Origin: Candidatus Desulfobacillus denitrificans
GTDB lineage: Bacteria > Pseudomonadota > Gammaproteobacteria > Burkholderiales > Rhodocyclaceae
Length of the DNA stretch: 64,000 bases
NCBI GenBank assembly: GCA_017347485.1
Contig: AP021857.1
Span: 2,523,390-2,587,389 of the forward strand
Direction of reading: 5' to 3'
Shown here: piece after piece, positions 42,642 through 52,823 of the stretch
How the letters are laid out: every line of letters begins with the position of its first letter
Position numbering within the stretch: position 1 is the first letter of the stretch
The notes under the pieces: generated by a model
What the model saw: the letters and a program-made list of their open reading frames with translations, nothing else
Told to the model about the DNA's origin: nothing
Database searches by the model: none
Translations under genes and position numbers: made by a program

Positions 42642-42889
42642 GCCGCGCCAGCACTCCCAGCCGCAGCGAAATCGCCGAGTGCGTCCGGCGCTCGCTGGAC
42701 CGCTACTTCAAGGACCTCGACGGCGAGAGGCCCTGCGCCATCTACGACATGGTCCTGCACAACATCGAGCGGCCGATGCTGGAGGTCGTCATGCGCGAGG
42801 CCGACGGCAACCAGACGGTGGCCGCGGAGATGCTCGGCATCAACCGCAACACCCTGCGGCGCAAGCTGGTCGAGCACAAGCTTTTATGA
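42638..42889 (+). CDS. fis: DNA-binding protein Fis
   Basis: Nucleoid-associated factor that bends DNA and activates rRNA and other growth-rate promoters. The 83-residue protein has the C-terminal helix-turn-helix NQTVAAEMLGINRNTLRRKL. It is shorter than enteric Fis at the N-terminus, as in other betaproteobacteria. Translation is likely coupled to dusB. Confidence 0.95.
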   Translation: MSRASTPSRSEIAECVRRSLDRYFKDLDGERPCAIYDMVLHNIERPMLEVVMREADGNQTVAAEMLGINRNTLRRKLVEHKLL

Positions 42890-42958
42890 CCGTCGCCGGC
42901 CGCCAGAAAACCGCGCGACGGCTTGCTGGCAACCGGCAACTTGGAACTGGCCACTGAA

Positions 42959-44563
42959 ATGAAAATCACCCGAGCCCTCATCAGCGTCTCCGACAAGCGC
43001 GGCATCGTCGATTTCGCCCGCGCCCTCGCCGCGGTCGGCGTCGGCATCCTCTCCACCGGCGGCAGCGCCAAGCTGCTGCGCGAGTCCGGCGTGCCCGTCA
43101 CCGAAGTCTCCGACTACACCGGCTTTCCGGAAATGCTCGACGGCCGCGTCAAGACCCTGCACCCGAAGGTGCACGGCGGCATCCTCGGCATCCGCGGCAA
43201 CGCCGAGCACGCGGCGACCATGCGGCAGCACGACATCCCGCCGATCGACCTGGTGGTGGTGAACCTCTACCCCTTCGCGCAGACGGTGGCGAAGCAGGAC
43301 TGCACGCTGGCCGACGCCATCGAGAACATCGACATCGGCGGCCCGGCCATGGTGCGCGCGGCGGCCAAGAACCACGGCAACGAAGCCGGCGGCGTCGGCA
43401 TCGTCACCGACCCCGCGGACTACGCGGCGGTGATCGAGGAGATGAAAGCCAACGGCGGCGCGCTCACTTACAAAACGCGCTTCGCACTGGCTAAGAAAGC
43501 GTTCACCCACACCGCGCGCTACGACGCGGCGATCGCCAACTGGCTGACTGCACTCGACGCCGACAACAAACCGGGCGCCTTCCCCGAGCGCCTGCAACTC
43601 GCCTTCGACAAGGTCGATACCATGCGCTACGGCGAGAACCCGCACCAGCAGGCAGCGTTCTACCGCGAGGCCTCTTCCGTGCCCGGCAGCTCAGTTGGCA
43701 CCATTTCCAACTACGAACAACTGCAAGGCAAGGAGCTCTCCTACAACAACATCGCCGACGCCGACGCCGCCTGGGAATGCGTCAAGGCGTTTGACTCAGT
43801 CAACAACGTGGCGGCCTGCGTCATCGTCAAGCACGCCAACCCCTGCGGCGTCGCCATCGCCCCGACCGCACTGGGGGCCTACCAGAAGGCCTTCAAGACC
43901 GACCCGACCTCGGCCTTCGGCGGCATCATCGCCTTCAACCGCGCCATCGACAAGGCGACGGCGGAGGCCGTCTCCGGCCAGTTCGCCGAGGTGATCATCG
44001 CCCCGGAGATCAGCGCCGACGCGCGCGCCGTCTTCGCCGCCAAGCAGAACCTGCGCGTGCTGATCGTCCCCATGCCTCCAGGGGGTCGCGCCGAAACCGC
44101 CTTCGACTACAAGCGCGTCGGCGGCGGCCTGCTGGTGCAGACGGCCGACATGGCGCGCATCAATGAATCCGACATCAAGGTGGTGACGAAACGCGCGCCG
44201 ACGGCGCAGGAAATGACCGATCTCCTCTTCGCCTGGCGCGTCGCCAAGTACGTCAAGTCGAACGCCATCGTCTACTGCAAGGACGGCATGACCATGGGCG
44301 TCGGCGCCGGCCAGATGAGCCGCGTCGACTCGGCCCGCATCGCCGCCATCAAGGCCGAGAACAACGGCCTGACGGTAGCCGGCTCGGTGGTCGCCTCCGA
44401 CGCCTTCTTCCCCTTCCGCGACGGACTCGACGTGCTGGCGAAGGCCGGCGCCACGGCGGTGATCCAGCCCGGCGGCTCGGTGCGCGACGCGGAGGTGATC
44501 GCCGCCGCCGACGAGCAGAACGTCGCCATGGTGTTCACCGGCTTCCGCCACTTCCGCCACTGA
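42959..44563 (+). CDS. purH: AICAR transformylase / IMP cyclohydrolase
   Basis: Catalyses the last two steps of IMP synthesis. The 534-residue protein has the N-terminal MGS-like cyclohydrolase ([25 protein letters not shown]) and the C-terminal transformylase ([19 protein letters not shown]). In the first domain a short insert, GNEAGGVG, follows AAKNH, where most relatives have two or three residues; it does not touch known catalytic residues. The ATG is at 42959; an upstream in-frame start lies too close to fis. Confidence 0.96.
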   Translation: MKITRALISVSDKRGIVDFARALAAVGVGILSTGGSAKLLRESGVPVTEVSDYTGFPEMLDGRVKTLHPKVHGGILGIRGNAEHAATMRQHDIPPIDLVVVNLYPFAQTVAKQDCTLADAIENIDIGGPAMVRAAAKNHGNEAGGVGIVTDPADYAAVIEEMKANGGALTYKTRFALAKKAFTHTARYDAAIANWLTALDADNKPGAFPERLQLAFDKVDTMRYGENPHQQAAFYREASSVPGSSVGTISNYEQLQGKELSYNNIADADAAWECVKAFDSVNNVAACVIVKHANPCGVAIAPTALGAYQKAFKTDPTSAFGGIIAFNRAIDKATAEAVSGQFAEVIIAPEISADARAVFAAKQNLRVLIVPMPPGGRAETAFDYKRVGGGLLVQTADMARINESDIKVVTKRAPTAQEMTDLLFAWRVAKYVKSNAIVYCKDGMTMGVGAGQMSRVDSARIAAIKAENNGLTVAGSVVASDAFFPFRDGLDVLAKAGATAVIQPGGSVRDAEVIAAADEQNVAMVFTGFRHFRH

Positions 44564-44566
44564 GCC

Positions 44567-45835
44567 ATGAAGCTCCTGGTCATCGGCTCCGGCGGCCGCG
44601 AGCATGCGCTGGCCTGGCGGCTGGCGCAGTCGCCGCGCATCCAGAAGGTCTATGTCGCCCCCGGCAACGCCGGCACGGCGCGCGAGAACGGCCTCGAGAA
44701 CGTGCCGCTCACGTCGGTCGACGACCTCGTCGCCTTCGCCGAGCGCGAGCAGATATACCTCACGGTGGTCGGTCCCGAGGCGCCGCTCGCCGCCGGCGTG
44801 GTCAACGCCTTCCGTGCAAACAGCCTGCCCATCTTCGGGCCGACGCGCGAGGCGGCGCAGCTGGAATCCTCCAAGGATTTCGCCAAGCGCTTCATGCAGC
44901 GCCACGGCATTCCCACTGCCGCCTTCGCCACCTTCGGCAACGCCAAGGAAGCGCACGCCTACGTCGACGCGCAGGGCGCCCCCATCGTCATCAAGGCCGA
45001 CGGCCTCGCCGCCGGCAAGGGCGTGGTGGTGGCCATGGATTCCGCCGAGGCGCACGCCGCCATCGACCTGATGCTGGTCGACAACAAGATGGGCGACGCC
45101 GGCGCGCGCGTGGTGATCGAGGAATTCCTCGATGGCGAAGAGGCCAGCTTCATCGTCATGTGCGACGGCACGCATGCACTGCCGCTCGCCACCAGCCAGG
45201 ACCACAAGCGCCTGAAGGATGGCGACGAGGGCCCCAACACCGGCGGCATGGGTGCCTATTCGCCGGCGCCGGTGGTCACGCCGGACATGCACGCCCGCGC
45301 CATGCGCGAGATCATCATGCCGACGCTGAACGGCATGGCGCAGGACGGCATTCCCTACACCGGCTTCCTCTACGCCGGCCTGATGATCGCCCCGGACGGC
45401 GGCGTCAGGACGCTGGAATTCAACTGCCGCATGGGCGACCCGGAGACGCAGCCGATCATGCTGCGCCTGAAGAGCGACCTGGTGGACCTGGTCGAAGCCG
45501 CCATCCATTGCCGCCTGAGGGACACCGAGGCGGAATGGGACCGCCGCGTCGCCCTCGGCGTGGTCATGGCGGCGGCCGGCTACCCGGAGTCGCCGCGCAA
45601 GGGCGATCCCATCCACGGTTTGCCGCCCCCCGGCGACGACTACCATGTCTTCCATGCCGGCACCGCGCTCGCCGGCAAGGATGTCGTCACCACCGGCGGG
45701 CGCGTGCTCTGCGTCACCGCGCTGGGCGACAACGTCAGGGCGGCGCAGATACGCGCCTACGAGATCGCCGAGCAGATCGAGTTCGCCGGCATGCAGATGC
45801 GGCGCGACATCGGCCACCGCGCCATCCGCCGCTAG
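44567..45835 (+). CDS. purD: Phosphoribosylamine-glycine ligase
   Basis: ATP-grasp enzyme forming glycinamide ribonucleotide, the second step of purine synthesis. The 422-residue protein begins [17 protein letters not shown] and has the ATP-grasp segments [15 protein letters not shown] and [13 protein letters not shown]. It lies three bases after purH and five before hemF, so these genes probably share a transcript. Confidence 0.96.
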   Translation: MKLLVIGSGGREHALAWRLAQSPRIQKVYVAPGNAGTARENGLENVPLTSVDDLVAFAEREQIYLTVVGPEAPLAAGVVNAFRANSLPIFGPTREAAQLESSKDFAKRFMQRHGIPTAAFATFGNAKEAHAYVDAQGAPIVIKADGLAAGKGVVVAMDSAEAHAAIDLMLVDNKMGDAGARVVIEEFLDGEEASFIVMCDGTHALPLATSQDHKRLKDGDEGPNTGGMGAYSPAPVVTPDMHARAMREIIMPTLNGMAQDGIPYTGFLYAGLMIAPDGGVRTLEFNCRMGDPETQPIMLRLKSDLVDLVEAAIHCRLRDTEAEWDRRVALGVVMAAAGYPESPRKGDPIHGLPPPGDDYHVFHAGTALAGKDVVTTGGRVLCVTALGDNVRAAQIRAYEIAEQIEFAGMQMRRDIGHRAIRR

Positions 45836-45840
45836 TCGCC

Positions 45841-46758
45841 ATGGACGCCGCGCCGGTTCTGGCGTATTTCAGGGGGCTGCAGACGCGCATCGTCGACGCC
45901 CTCGCCGCCTTCGACGGCAAGCCCTTTCTAACCGATTCATGGGTGCGTCCGGACGGCGGGGGCGGCATCGCCCGCCTGATCGAGGAAGGCGACTTCTTCG
46001 AGCGCGGCGGCGTCAATTTCTCCCACGTCACCGGCAGCCGCCTGCCGCCCTCGGCTTCCGCCGCGCGGCCGGCCCTCGCCGGACGCGCCTGGGAGGCGAT
46101 GGGCGTCTCGCTGGTGCTGCATCCGCGCAACCCCTACTGCCCGACGGCGCACATGAACGTGCGCTGCTTCATCGCGCGCAAGGACGGCGAGGAGGCCCAC
46201 GAAGCGAATGCGGAGCCGGTCTGGTGGTTCGGCGGCGGCATGGACCTGACGCCCTACTACGGCTTCGAGGAGGACGCGCGCCACTTCCACGCCGCCTGCA
46301 AGCGGGCGCTGGCGCCCTTCGGTCCGGATGTCCATGCCCGCTACAAGCAGTGGTGCGACGAGTACTTCTTCCTCAAGCACCGCAACGAGCCGCGCGGCGT
46401 CGGCGGCGTCTTTTACGACGATCTCAGCGAAGGCGGCTTCGACAGGTGCTTCAGCCTGACGCAGGCGGTCGGCGATGCATTCCTGAATGCCTACCTGCCC
46501 ATCGCGGAGCGCCGCCGCGCCCTGCCCTACGGCGAGCGCGAACGCGACTTCCAGGCCTACCGGCGCGGCCGCTACGTCGAGTTCAACCTGGTGTGGGACC
46601 GCGGCACGCTGTTCGGCCTGCAGTCGGGCGGGCGCACCGAATCGATCCTGATGTCGCTGCCGCCGGTGGTGAAGTGGCGCTACGACTGGAAGCCCGAGTC
46701 GGGCAGTGCCGAAGAGAAGCTCTACATCGATTTCCTCAGGCCGCGGGACTGGGCCTGA
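45841..46758 (+). CDS. hemF: Oxygen-dependent coproporphyrinogen III oxidase
   Basis: Uses O2 to decarboxylate coproporphyrinogen III in heme synthesis. The 305-residue protein has [30 protein letters not shown] and the C-terminal FNLVWDRGT, all in family order. It indicates aerobic heme synthesis; the oxygen-independent HemN is not in this window. Its stop is immediately followed by the convergent hemY stop. Confidence 0.96.
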   Translation: MDAAPVLAYFRGLQTRIVDALAAFDGKPFLTDSWVRPDGGGGIARLIEEGDFFERGGVNFSHVTGSRLPPSASAARPALAGRAWEAMGVSLVLHPRNPYCPTAHMNVRCFIARKDGEEAHEANAEPVWWFGGGMDLTPYYGFEEDARHFHAACKRALAPFGPDVHARYKQWCDEYFFLKHRNEPRGVGGVFYDDLSEGGFDRCFSLTQAVGDAFLNAYLPIAERRRALPYGERERDFQAYRRGRYVEFNLVWDRGTLFGLQSGGRTESILMSLPPVVKWRYDWKPESGSAEEKLYIDFLRPRDWA

Positions 46759-47937
46759 TCACGCCTGGCGGCACAATGCCGCCGCACTCCGGTAAGCCTG
46801 GTTGGATTCCTCGCTGCGGCCCAGCTGGGCAAACAGCGTGGCCAGCTCGACATGGGCATCCTGGCTGGGCTGGATCGCCAGCGAGGCCTCGAAATAACTC
46901 TGCGCCTTGCCCCACAGCTGCTGTTCACGGCACAGCCTCCCCAGGGCCAGCAGCAGGCGCGCATCCTGCGGGTGCTTCTCCAGCCATTTCTCCGCCCGGG
47001 CGATGCGCCCCAGCGTGTCGCCGCCGCGGCACTCGGCATACAGTCCGGCGAGCTCGGAATTCCACTCGCCCTCGATGTGCTGCTCGATGATGCGCTGCGC
47101 AGCTGCGCCGTCTCCGGCGGCAATCAGCGCACGCGCGGCCGCCGTCGCAAGGCGAGATGCGCGCCGTTCCTCGGCGGGCACGGCCTCCCAGTAGGCGACC
47201 AGCGCGCGGGCATCCCCCTCGCGGCCGCGCAGGTTCTCCAGATGGGCGCGCTGCTTGAGCGGGGCCGCGGCTTCGTGGGTCAGGGCGCGGTGCTTCTCGA
47301 GCTGGCGCGCCACCTTCAGGACGTCGTCCCAGCGGCCCAGGCCGCGGTGCACGCGCAGGGCCATGCGCAGCGCGGCGATATGCCGTCCGCCGCCTGCCTG
47401 CAGGGCATCCAGCGCCGCCCGCGCGGCATCGAAGCGGCGCGCATCCAGGTGCAGCTCGGCCTCGGTCATCAGCCGGGCGGCATGCGCCTCGGCGTCATGC
47501 TCGGCTGCACGCTTGAGCCATTCCACCTCGCGTTCCGTGTCGCGCAGGAAATGGGCGGCGCGCGCCGCCACCAGCGCCGAAAGCGCCGGCGCTTCTCCGG
47601 CGGCGTGCGACAGGGCGGCGTTCTTCAGGGCGTGGCCGTAGCGGCCCTCGAAAAGCTGCTGCACCGCCTCGCGCAGCGCCCGGGCCGCCTTATCCTTCCG
47701 CTTGCGCTCGCGGAAGGCGCGCACCGCCTGGGGCAGTCGCAACGTGTGCGACACCAGGCGCAACAGCAGGTGGCCGAACAGGAATCCGCCGACGCCGAGC
47801 ACGAGGAAGAGATTCAGCGACAGCTCGACGCGCCAGGGAGACAAAACGATGAGGACGTAGCCCTCGTTGTAGCCGAAAGCCATCGACACGCCGACGGCGA
47901 GGGCGAACAGCGCCAGCAGCCAGAGCAGGATGCGCAT
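46759..47937 (-). CDS. hemY: HemY-type membrane protein with TPR-like repeats
   Basis: A 392-residue protein with two N-terminal membrane helices (about 3-22 and 40-60) and a cytoplasmic helical-repeat region resembling tetratricopeptides (RALREAVQQLFEGRYGHALK; KAQSYFEASLAIQPSQ). Proteobacterial HemY of this type (not the Bacillus oxidase) accompanies hemCDX and has no proven enzymatic role. The start overlaps the hemX stop (ATGA). The name rests on position and topology. Confidence 0.9.
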   Translation of the reverse strand: MRILLWLLALFALAVGVSMAFGYNEGYVLIVLSPWRVELSLNLFLVLGVGGFLFGHLLLRLVSHTLRLPQAVRAFRERKRKDKAARALREAVQQLFEGRYGHALKNAALSHAAGEAPALSALVAARAAHFLRDTEREVEWLKRAAEHDAEAHAARLMTEAELHLDARRFDAARAALDALQAGGGRHIAALRMALRVHRGLGRWDDVLKVARQLEKHRALTHEAAAPLKQRAHLENLRGREGDARALVAYWEAVPAEERRASRLATAAARALIAAGDGAAAQRIIEQHIEGEWNSELAGLYAECRGGDTLGRIARAEKWLEKHPQDARLLLALGRLCREQQLWGKAQSYFEASLAIQPSQDAHVELATLFAQLGRSEESNQAYRSAAALCRQA

Positions 47938-49031
47938 CAGTTGCCTTCCGGAGCCGCGCCCTTGCGGCTGGCGGGGAGCGGGAAATCCTTCTCGCGGGCA
48001 ACCTTGAAGTTGCGCAGCGTCGTCAGGCTCTCCGCCAACGAGGGGAGTTCGCGTCCGACATCCGCCGTGCCAAGCTGCCGCAGCGTGGCCAGCGCGGCCT
48101 GCACCGGACGCGAGCGGGTGTCGAAGTATTGCTCGACCCAGGCCTGCGACTGCTGGATATCCTGGCGGAACGACTTGCCGTCGCGCTGCAGGAGCGCCAG
48201 CCGGGCGTTCACCAGCCGCAACTTGAGATTTTCGCGCAGGAAAAAAGCGTGCGTCGGGGACAGCAGGGCCGGGTTCGGCCGGTCCAGCCGCTCGACGCGA
48301 ATCAGGCTCTTCAGCTCGCGCCAGATTTCGCCGAGCAGCGCCTCCCAATAGCCGGCCGGGGCAACGGCGGGAACGAACGTCCCCTGCGCCGCCTCGACGC
48401 GCGGCCTGGTCTCGAAGGCCAGCGGCATGCCGTCCACGGCGCGGATCACGCCCTCGATGCGCAGGGCGATGCCCGGCACGTCGGCCAGCGGCAGCGCTTT
48501 CAGCCGCTCGATGTCCTGGGCGATCACCTTGCGCAGGGGCAGAAACTGGCTGCGACCCGTCGCACGCAGGCGCGCATCCGCGCCCTGCAGCGCGATCAGC
48601 GCCGCCTCCACGTTGCCGGCCAGCTGCAGCTGCTGCGCGGCGGTATTCAGCGCCTGCTCGACCTCGGCCAGCAGCCGCTCGTCACGGCTGCGGGTGAGTT
48701 CCTGCACCATGGCGTCGAGCGCCGCTTGCTGGCTCTGCGATTCGGCGAGCTTCGCCTCCAGCGCCCCCGCCTTGGCCTGCAGGGCGGCCAGCGCCTCCTG
48801 GTTCAGCCGGGCGACGCCGCGCGCCTCGCCCGCCGCCGCATCGCCCGCCGCCAGCCGGCGCGCCACTTCCTGCTGCAGGTCGTCGATGCGGCCGCGCGTC
48901 TCGACCCATTGCCAGGCCAGCAGCGCGAGCGCCAACGCCGCCACGATCAGGGCGGGCTGCTTCATGGCCGCCAGTGCGCGCTGCCAGCGTCCGGCCGGCG
49001 CGGCGGGTGTCAGGGCGTCCTGTTCCATCAT
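47937..49031 (-). CDS. hemX: HemX-like membrane protein
   Basis: A 364-residue protein with one membrane helix (about 26-46), a coiled-coil region (RIDDLQQEVARRL to about 125) and a conserved C-terminal domain. The family is often misannotated as uroporphyrinogen-III C-methyltransferase, but no SAM-binding motif is present. It likely assists heme enzymes at the membrane. A MM start allows either ATG; the first overlaps the hemD stop. Confidence 0.9.
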   Translation of the reverse strand: MMEQDALTPAAPAGRWQRALAAMKQPALIVAALALALLAWQWVETRGRIDDLQQEVARRLAAGDAAAGEARGVARLNQEALAALQAKAGALEAKLAESQSQQAALDAMVQELTRSRDERLLAEVEQALNTAAQQLQLAGNVEAALIALQGADARLRATGRSQFLPLRKVIAQDIERLKALPLADVPGIALRIEGVIRAVDGMPLAFETRPRVEAAQGTFVPAVAPAGYWEALLGEIWRELKSLIRVERLDRPNPALLSPTHAFFLRENLKLRLVNARLALLQRDGKSFRQDIQQSQAWVEQYFDTRSRPVQAALATLRQLGTADVGRELPSLAESLTTLRNFKVAREKDFPLPASRKGAAPEGN

Positions 49032-49825
49032 CGGTCCCTTTGGTCTGTGTCGTTCGCGCTGAAAAACGCCTCCAGCCCCTCGATGAGGCCGGCATCTCCC
49101 GGGGCCGTGACGACCACCTTCGCAAAACCCAGGCGGCGCGCCTCCTCGGCGATGCGCCGGTGGGCGACGAACAGCGGCACTGCCCGCAACGCCGGTGCCG
49201 CCGCGCCGCCGGCCATCGCCACGAGGTTGCGCAAGCCCTCGCTGCTCGTCACCGTCACCGCATCGACGGCGCCCCGCGCCAGCAGCGCGCGCAATGGCGC
49301 AGCATCGCTGTCCGGGCGGACGCGCCGGTAGCAGGGAATGCGCGTCACCCGCGCGCCGCGCGCCTCCAGCGTCTCGCCGAGCAGTTCGCGCCCGCCGTCG
49401 CCGCGGAAGATCGCCACGTGCCTGCCGCGGATCGCCTCCGCTGCGAATTCCGGCCGCTCCAGCAGGGCCTCGCTGTCGGTGCCTCCCCCTTCAGGCGTGA
49501 CGATGCGGGCCACGCCGAAACGGGCAATCGCCCGCGCGCTCGTCTCGCCCATCGCCGCGGCAACCACCCGCTCGGGCCAGGCGCGCCGCGCCGTGATGGC
49601 CGCAAGGGCCTTCTCGGCGGCGTTCGGGCTGACGAAGACGGCGACATCATAGCCCTCGACCTCGCACGCCGCGGCCTGCAGGGGCCGCGGATCTTCGGCA
49701 TCGAGGATCGCCAGCACCGGGAAGCGAATGGCGGCGGCGCCGCGCGATTCGATCTCGCGCGCCAGCTTGCCGGCCTGCTCGGCCGGGCGCGTCACGACGA
49801 TGCTTTTTCCGGCCAGCGCGGTCAT
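49028..49825 (-). CDS. hemD: Uroporphyrinogen-III synthase
   Basis: Closes hydroxymethylbilane with inversion of ring D. The 265-residue protein has the loosely conserved HemD fold: [21 protein letters not shown] at the start, [12 protein letters not shown], and [11 protein letters not shown] near the end. It overlaps hemC by four bases and hemX by about four, in the conserved hemCDXY order. Confidence 0.93.
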   Translation of the reverse strand: MTALAGKSIVVTRPAEQAGKLAREIESRGAAAIRFPVLAILDAEDPRPLQAAACEVEGYDVAVFVSPNAAEKALAAITARRAWPERVVAAAMGETSARAIARFGVARIVTPEGGGTDSEALLERPEFAAEAIRGRHVAIFRGDGGRELLGETLEARGARVTRIPCYRRVRPDSDAAPLRALLARGAVDAVTVTSSEGLRNLVAMAGGAAAPALRAVPLFVAHRRIAEEARRLGFAKVVVTAPGDAGLIEGLEAFFSANDTDQRDR

Positions 49826-50757
49826 GCGCCCAGCGCGGCGAGGATTTCCTCCGCACCACGCGCCCGCAGTTCGTCGGCGAGAGACTGGCCGAGCGCCTCC
49901 GCATCGGCCGGATCGCCGCGCAGTTCCGCGCTGGCCATGCGGCTGCCGTCGGGCGCCGCCACGAAGCCGCGCAGGCGCAGGCGCCCGTTCTCGATTTCCC
50001 CGAAGGCGCCCAGCGGCACCTCGCAGCTGCCCGCCAGCGCCCGCGAGACGGCGCGCTCGGCGCGCACGCAGGCGGATGTGGCGGGGTCGGCGAGCGGCGC
50101 CATCCAGGCCGCCACTTCCGGCCGGTCCGCCAGCGCCTCGATGCCGAGCGCGCCCTGCCCCGCCGCCGGCAGCGACAGCTCGGCCGGCAGCACGGCGCGG
50201 ATGCGCGCAGCCAGGCCGAGGCGGGTCAGGCCCGCCGCCGCCAGGATGATGGCGTCGTACTGCCCCTCGTCGAGCTTGCGCAGGCGCGTGTCCAGATTGC
50301 CGCGCAGGCCGGTGACCGAGAGATAGGGAAAACGCGCACGCAGCTGTGCCTCGCGGCGCAGGCTGGAGGTGCCGACCACGCCGCCGGGCGGGATGTCCTC
50401 GAGCGAGGCGTACTTGTTCGAGACGATGGCGTCGAGCGGATTCTCCCGCGCCGAAATCGCCACCAGCGCGAACTCCGGCTCCATCAGCATCGGCACGTCC
50501 TTCATGGAGTGCACGGCGATGTCGGCGCTGCCGTCGAGCAGGGCCGTCTCCAGCTCCTTGACGAAGAGTCCCTTGCCGCCGACCTTGGCCAGCGGCCGGT
50601 CGAGAATCTGGTCGCCGCGCGTCGTCATGCCGAGCAGGTCGACCGGGCAGCGCGGATATAATGCCCTCAGGCGGTCGCGCACGTGCTCCGCCTGCCACAG
50701 CGCAAGGCGGGATTCGCGCGTGGCGATGACGATGCGCTCGGGTTGCGGTGGATTCAC
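49822..50757 (-). CDS. hemC: Porphobilinogen deaminase
   Basis: Builds hydroxymethylbilane from four porphobilinogens. The 311-residue protein starts [17 protein letters not shown], has VHSMKDVP and [10 protein letters not shown], and the cofactor cysteine in [12 protein letters not shown]. The GTG start at 50757 fits all relatives; the frame extends upstream without homology. Its start lies one base from the divergent thioredoxin-fold gene, so its promoter must lie in that gene. A minus-strand TAAAAT near 50820-50825 is a candidate -10. Confidence 0.95.
   Translation of the reverse strand: MNPPQPERIVIATRESRLALWQAEHVRDRLRALYPRCPVDLLGMTTRGDQILDRPLAKVGGKGLFVKELETALLDGSADIAVHSMKDVPMLMEPEFALVAISARENPLDAIVSNKYASLEDIPPGGVVGTSSLRREAQLRARFPYLSVTGLRGNLDTRLRKLDEGQYDAIILAAAGLTRLGLAARIRAVLPAELSLPAAGQGALGIEALADRPEVAAWMAPLADPATSACVRAERAVSRALAGSCEVPLGAFGEIENGRLRLRGFVAAPDGSRMASAELRGDPADAEALGQSLADELRARGAEEILAALGA
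50657..50662 (+). promoter_or_regulatory. Candidate -10 box TATAAT inside hemC, plus strand
   Basis: A consensus TATAAT in GCGGATATAATGCC lies 97 bp before the thioredoxin-fold gene, within hemC. No good -35 is seen at the right distance. Confidence 0.3.
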
Positions 50758-50758
50758 G

Positions 50759-51277
50759 ATGCGGGACTCTCGGAGGCGGAAGGTTGTGCTTGCACGCGGT
50801 TGGCGCACTGTGCTGCTGATTTTATCATGGCTGCCCCTGGCCGCCGGCGCGGCGGCGCCGCGTCTCGCTCCGGCGCAGGACCTCGCCGCCGACGCCGATG
50901 CCATGCGCGCGCGCGGCACGGTCATGCTGGTGCTCTACAGCCGCCACGGCTGCCCCTGGTGCGAGCGCGCCCGCAAGGAGGTGCTGCTGCCCCTGCAGAG
51001 CGCGCCGGAATCGGAAAAGCGGGTCGTGCTGCGCGAAATCGCCATCGACGAAGATGCCCCGCTGACGGACTTCGCCGGCCGGCGCACCACCCACCGCCGC
51101 TTCGCCGCCGGCGAGGGCGCCCGCCTCACGCCGACCCTGATCCTCTACGGGCCGGACGGCCGGCGCCTGGCCGAGCCGCTCGTCGGCTACCTGACGGCCG
51201 ATTTCTATGCCGAGTACGTCAACCGCACCATCGAGGAAGGCCTGGCGCGGCTGCAAGCGCCGTCCCGCCGGGACTGA
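50759..51277 (+). CDS. Exported thioredoxin-fold protein, CPWC site
   Basis: A 172-residue protein with a signal sequence ([16 protein letters not shown], cleavage near 33) and a thioredoxin fold. The active site reads [14 protein letters not shown], and [11 protein letters not shown] holds the cis-Pro region. It resembles SoxW/DsbE-like thioredoxin family proteins. The ATG at 50759 has GGTGGA upstream; a GTG at 50786 would give a more typical signal peptide. A periplasmic thiol role is inferred. The stop codon lies inside a GGGACTGACTTTT motif. Confidence 0.8.
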   Translation: MRDSRRRKVVLARGWRTVLLILSWLPLAAGAAAPRLAPAQDLAADADAMRARGTVMLVLYSRHGCPWCERARKEVLLPLQSAPESEKRVVLREIAIDEDAPLTDFAGRRTTHRRFAAGEGARLTPTLILYGPDGRRLAEPLVGYLTADFYAEYVNRTIEEGLARLQAPSRRD

Positions 51278-51282
51278 CTTTT
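51270..51282 (+). repeat. GGGACTGACTTTT motif at a stop codon
   Basis: Exact 13-mer whose TGA is the stop of the thioredoxin-fold gene. It lies between two convergent genes. Other copies or close variants occur at 160-170, 2613-2625, 9608-9617, 13841-13851, 27774-27784, 59549-59559 and 60634-60646. Confidence 0.7.
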
Positions 51283-52823
51283 CACTTCGCCTCGCCGAGC
51301 TTGAAGAAGATGCGCATCTTGCCGAGCAGGCTCGCCTGCTGGCGCTGGCGCTCGCGGGCCCGGGCCTCGGCGCCGAGCGCCTCCTCGGCGCTGGCCAGCT
51401 GCATGTTGCGTTCGGCGAGAATGGCGGCCATCTCGTCGGCAATGGCCGGCCGCGAGCGGAGGATGTCCTCGAAACCGGCCTTGTCGAGGCGGTAGCATTC
51501 GGCATCGGTCTTCGCCGTCACGGTGCTGCGGCGCGGCTCGCCGGTGAGCATGCCCATCTCGCCGAACACCTTGCCGGCCGGCAGCGTCGTCAACAGCCGG
51601 CGCTCGCCACCCTGCTCCAGCCACACCTCGGCCTCGCCGGCCACCAGAATGTAGAGCCAGTGCGCCTCCATGCCCTGCCGGGTGATGATGCCGCCGCGGG
51701 CGAACGGGGCGTAGACCAGCCGGTCGGCCAGCGCCTTCAGCTCCTCCTCGCTGAAGGAGGCGAAGATCTCGACGCCGCGCAGCGCCTTCAGCCGGCGGCC
51801 GAGCTCGCGCGCATGCACCGCCTCGCGGTGGGCCTCGTTCTCCTTGATCATGTGCACCGAGTACTCGGGCTCGGCGAGGCGCAGGCCGGCGCGCTGCAGG
51901 GCGGCCAGCACGTGGCTGCGCACCGCCGAGTCGGTCGGATCGTCCGCGCACGGGTCGGTCAGCCAGTAGCGCAGGGCGTAGCGGGCGTAGCTCGGGCCGA
52001 ATTCCATCAGCACGCAGTTCGGCCGCGGCTCATGCGCCACGTCGGGGATCTCGGCGCTGCCGACGGCCTGCTCGACGGCCTCGATGACCTGCGCCGGCGG
52101 TGCGCCGTAATCGACGTTGAACCAGATCCAGCGCCGCCACGGCTGGATCGCCTGCTCCGGGCTCCAGATGACGGTGAACTTGCTCTTCATGAGCAGGCTG
52201 TTGGGCACGACGATGGTCTCGCCGTTGCGGGTCTCGATCGCCGTGTAGCGCCAGCGGATGTCGACGATGCGCCCGGTGACGTCGTCGACCCTGACCCAGT
52301 TGCCCAGTTCGACCGAACTGTCGAACTGCAGCGCCAGGCCGCCGAGGATGTTGCCCAGCGTCTCCTGCATCGAGAAGGCCACCACCGCGGTGATCACCGC
52401 CGAGGTGGCGACGATGCCGGACAGGTCGACGCCGGCCAGGCGCATGCGCACCATCGCGAAGACGATGTAGGCGAGAATGACGACGATGTCCTCGACGATG
52501 CGCGGCGGCAGCAGCCCGGCAGCCGGCAGGACGGCGCGGAACAGGCACAGACCGGCCAGGCGGATGAGCGCCAGGCCCATGAGGATGACGAAAATCTCAT
52601 GCGTCACCTCGGCGCCGGTCTGCAGGCCGCGCGCGGCGAACAGCCCGGCCGCGAACTGGCCGGCCAGGCCGAGCACGAAGATGCCGAGGGTGTAGCCGAC
52701 CGAGTGCCGGTCGGCCGGGCGCAAGGCCCACAGCAGGGCGCCGATCAGCACCACCGCCGAGACCACATAGGGTGACTCCTCGCGCCAGAAGAAAATCCAG
52801 GCCGGTTCCAGCCATTCGTGCAT
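51282..52823 (-). CDS. MscS-type channel with C-terminal cyclic-nucleotide-binding domain
   Basis: A 513-residue inner-membrane protein. Hydrophobic helices lie near 17-35, 42-62, 73-95 and 110-130, followed by an MscS core (AFSMQETLGNILGGLALQFD; SVELGNWVRV) and its cytoplasmic beta domain (YTAIETRNGETIVVPNSLL). From about 365 comes a cNMP-binding fold ending GKVFGEMGMLTGEPRRSTV, with the phosphate-binding Glu and Arg present. Such fusions are known as bacterial cyclic-nucleotide-gated channels. Gating by cAMP or another nucleotide is inferred. It is translationally linked to the AlgR-like regulator (TGATG). Confidence 0.9.
   Translation of the reverse strand: MHEWLEPAWIFFWREESPYVVSAVVLIGALLWALRPADRHSVGYTLGIFVLGLAGQFAAGLFAARGLQTGAEVTHEIFVILMGLALIRLAGLCLFRAVLPAAGLLPPRIVEDIVVILAYIVFAMVRMRLAGVDLSGIVATSAVITAVVAFSMQETLGNILGGLALQFDSSVELGNWVRVDDVTGRIVDIRWRYTAIETRNGETIVVPNSLLMKSKFTVIWSPEQAIQPWRRWIWFNVDYGAPPAQVIEAVEQAVGSAEIPDVAHEPRPNCVLMEFGPSYARYALRYWLTDPCADDPTDSAVRSHVLAALQRAGLRLAEPEYSVHMIKENEAHREAVHARELGRRLKALRGVEIFASFSEEELKALADRLVYAPFARGGIITRQGMEAHWLYILVAGEAEVWLEQGGERRLLTTLPAGKVFGEMGMLTGEPRRSTVTAKTDAECYRLDKAGFEDILRSRPAIADEMAAILAERNMQLASAEEALGAEARARERQRQQASLLGKMRIFFKLGEAK

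Noticed and set aside
47937..49031. HemX as a uroporphyrinogen-III methyltransferase
   Set aside because: No SAM-binding motif of CobA/SUMT enzymes; the protein is a single-pass membrane protein with a coiled coil.
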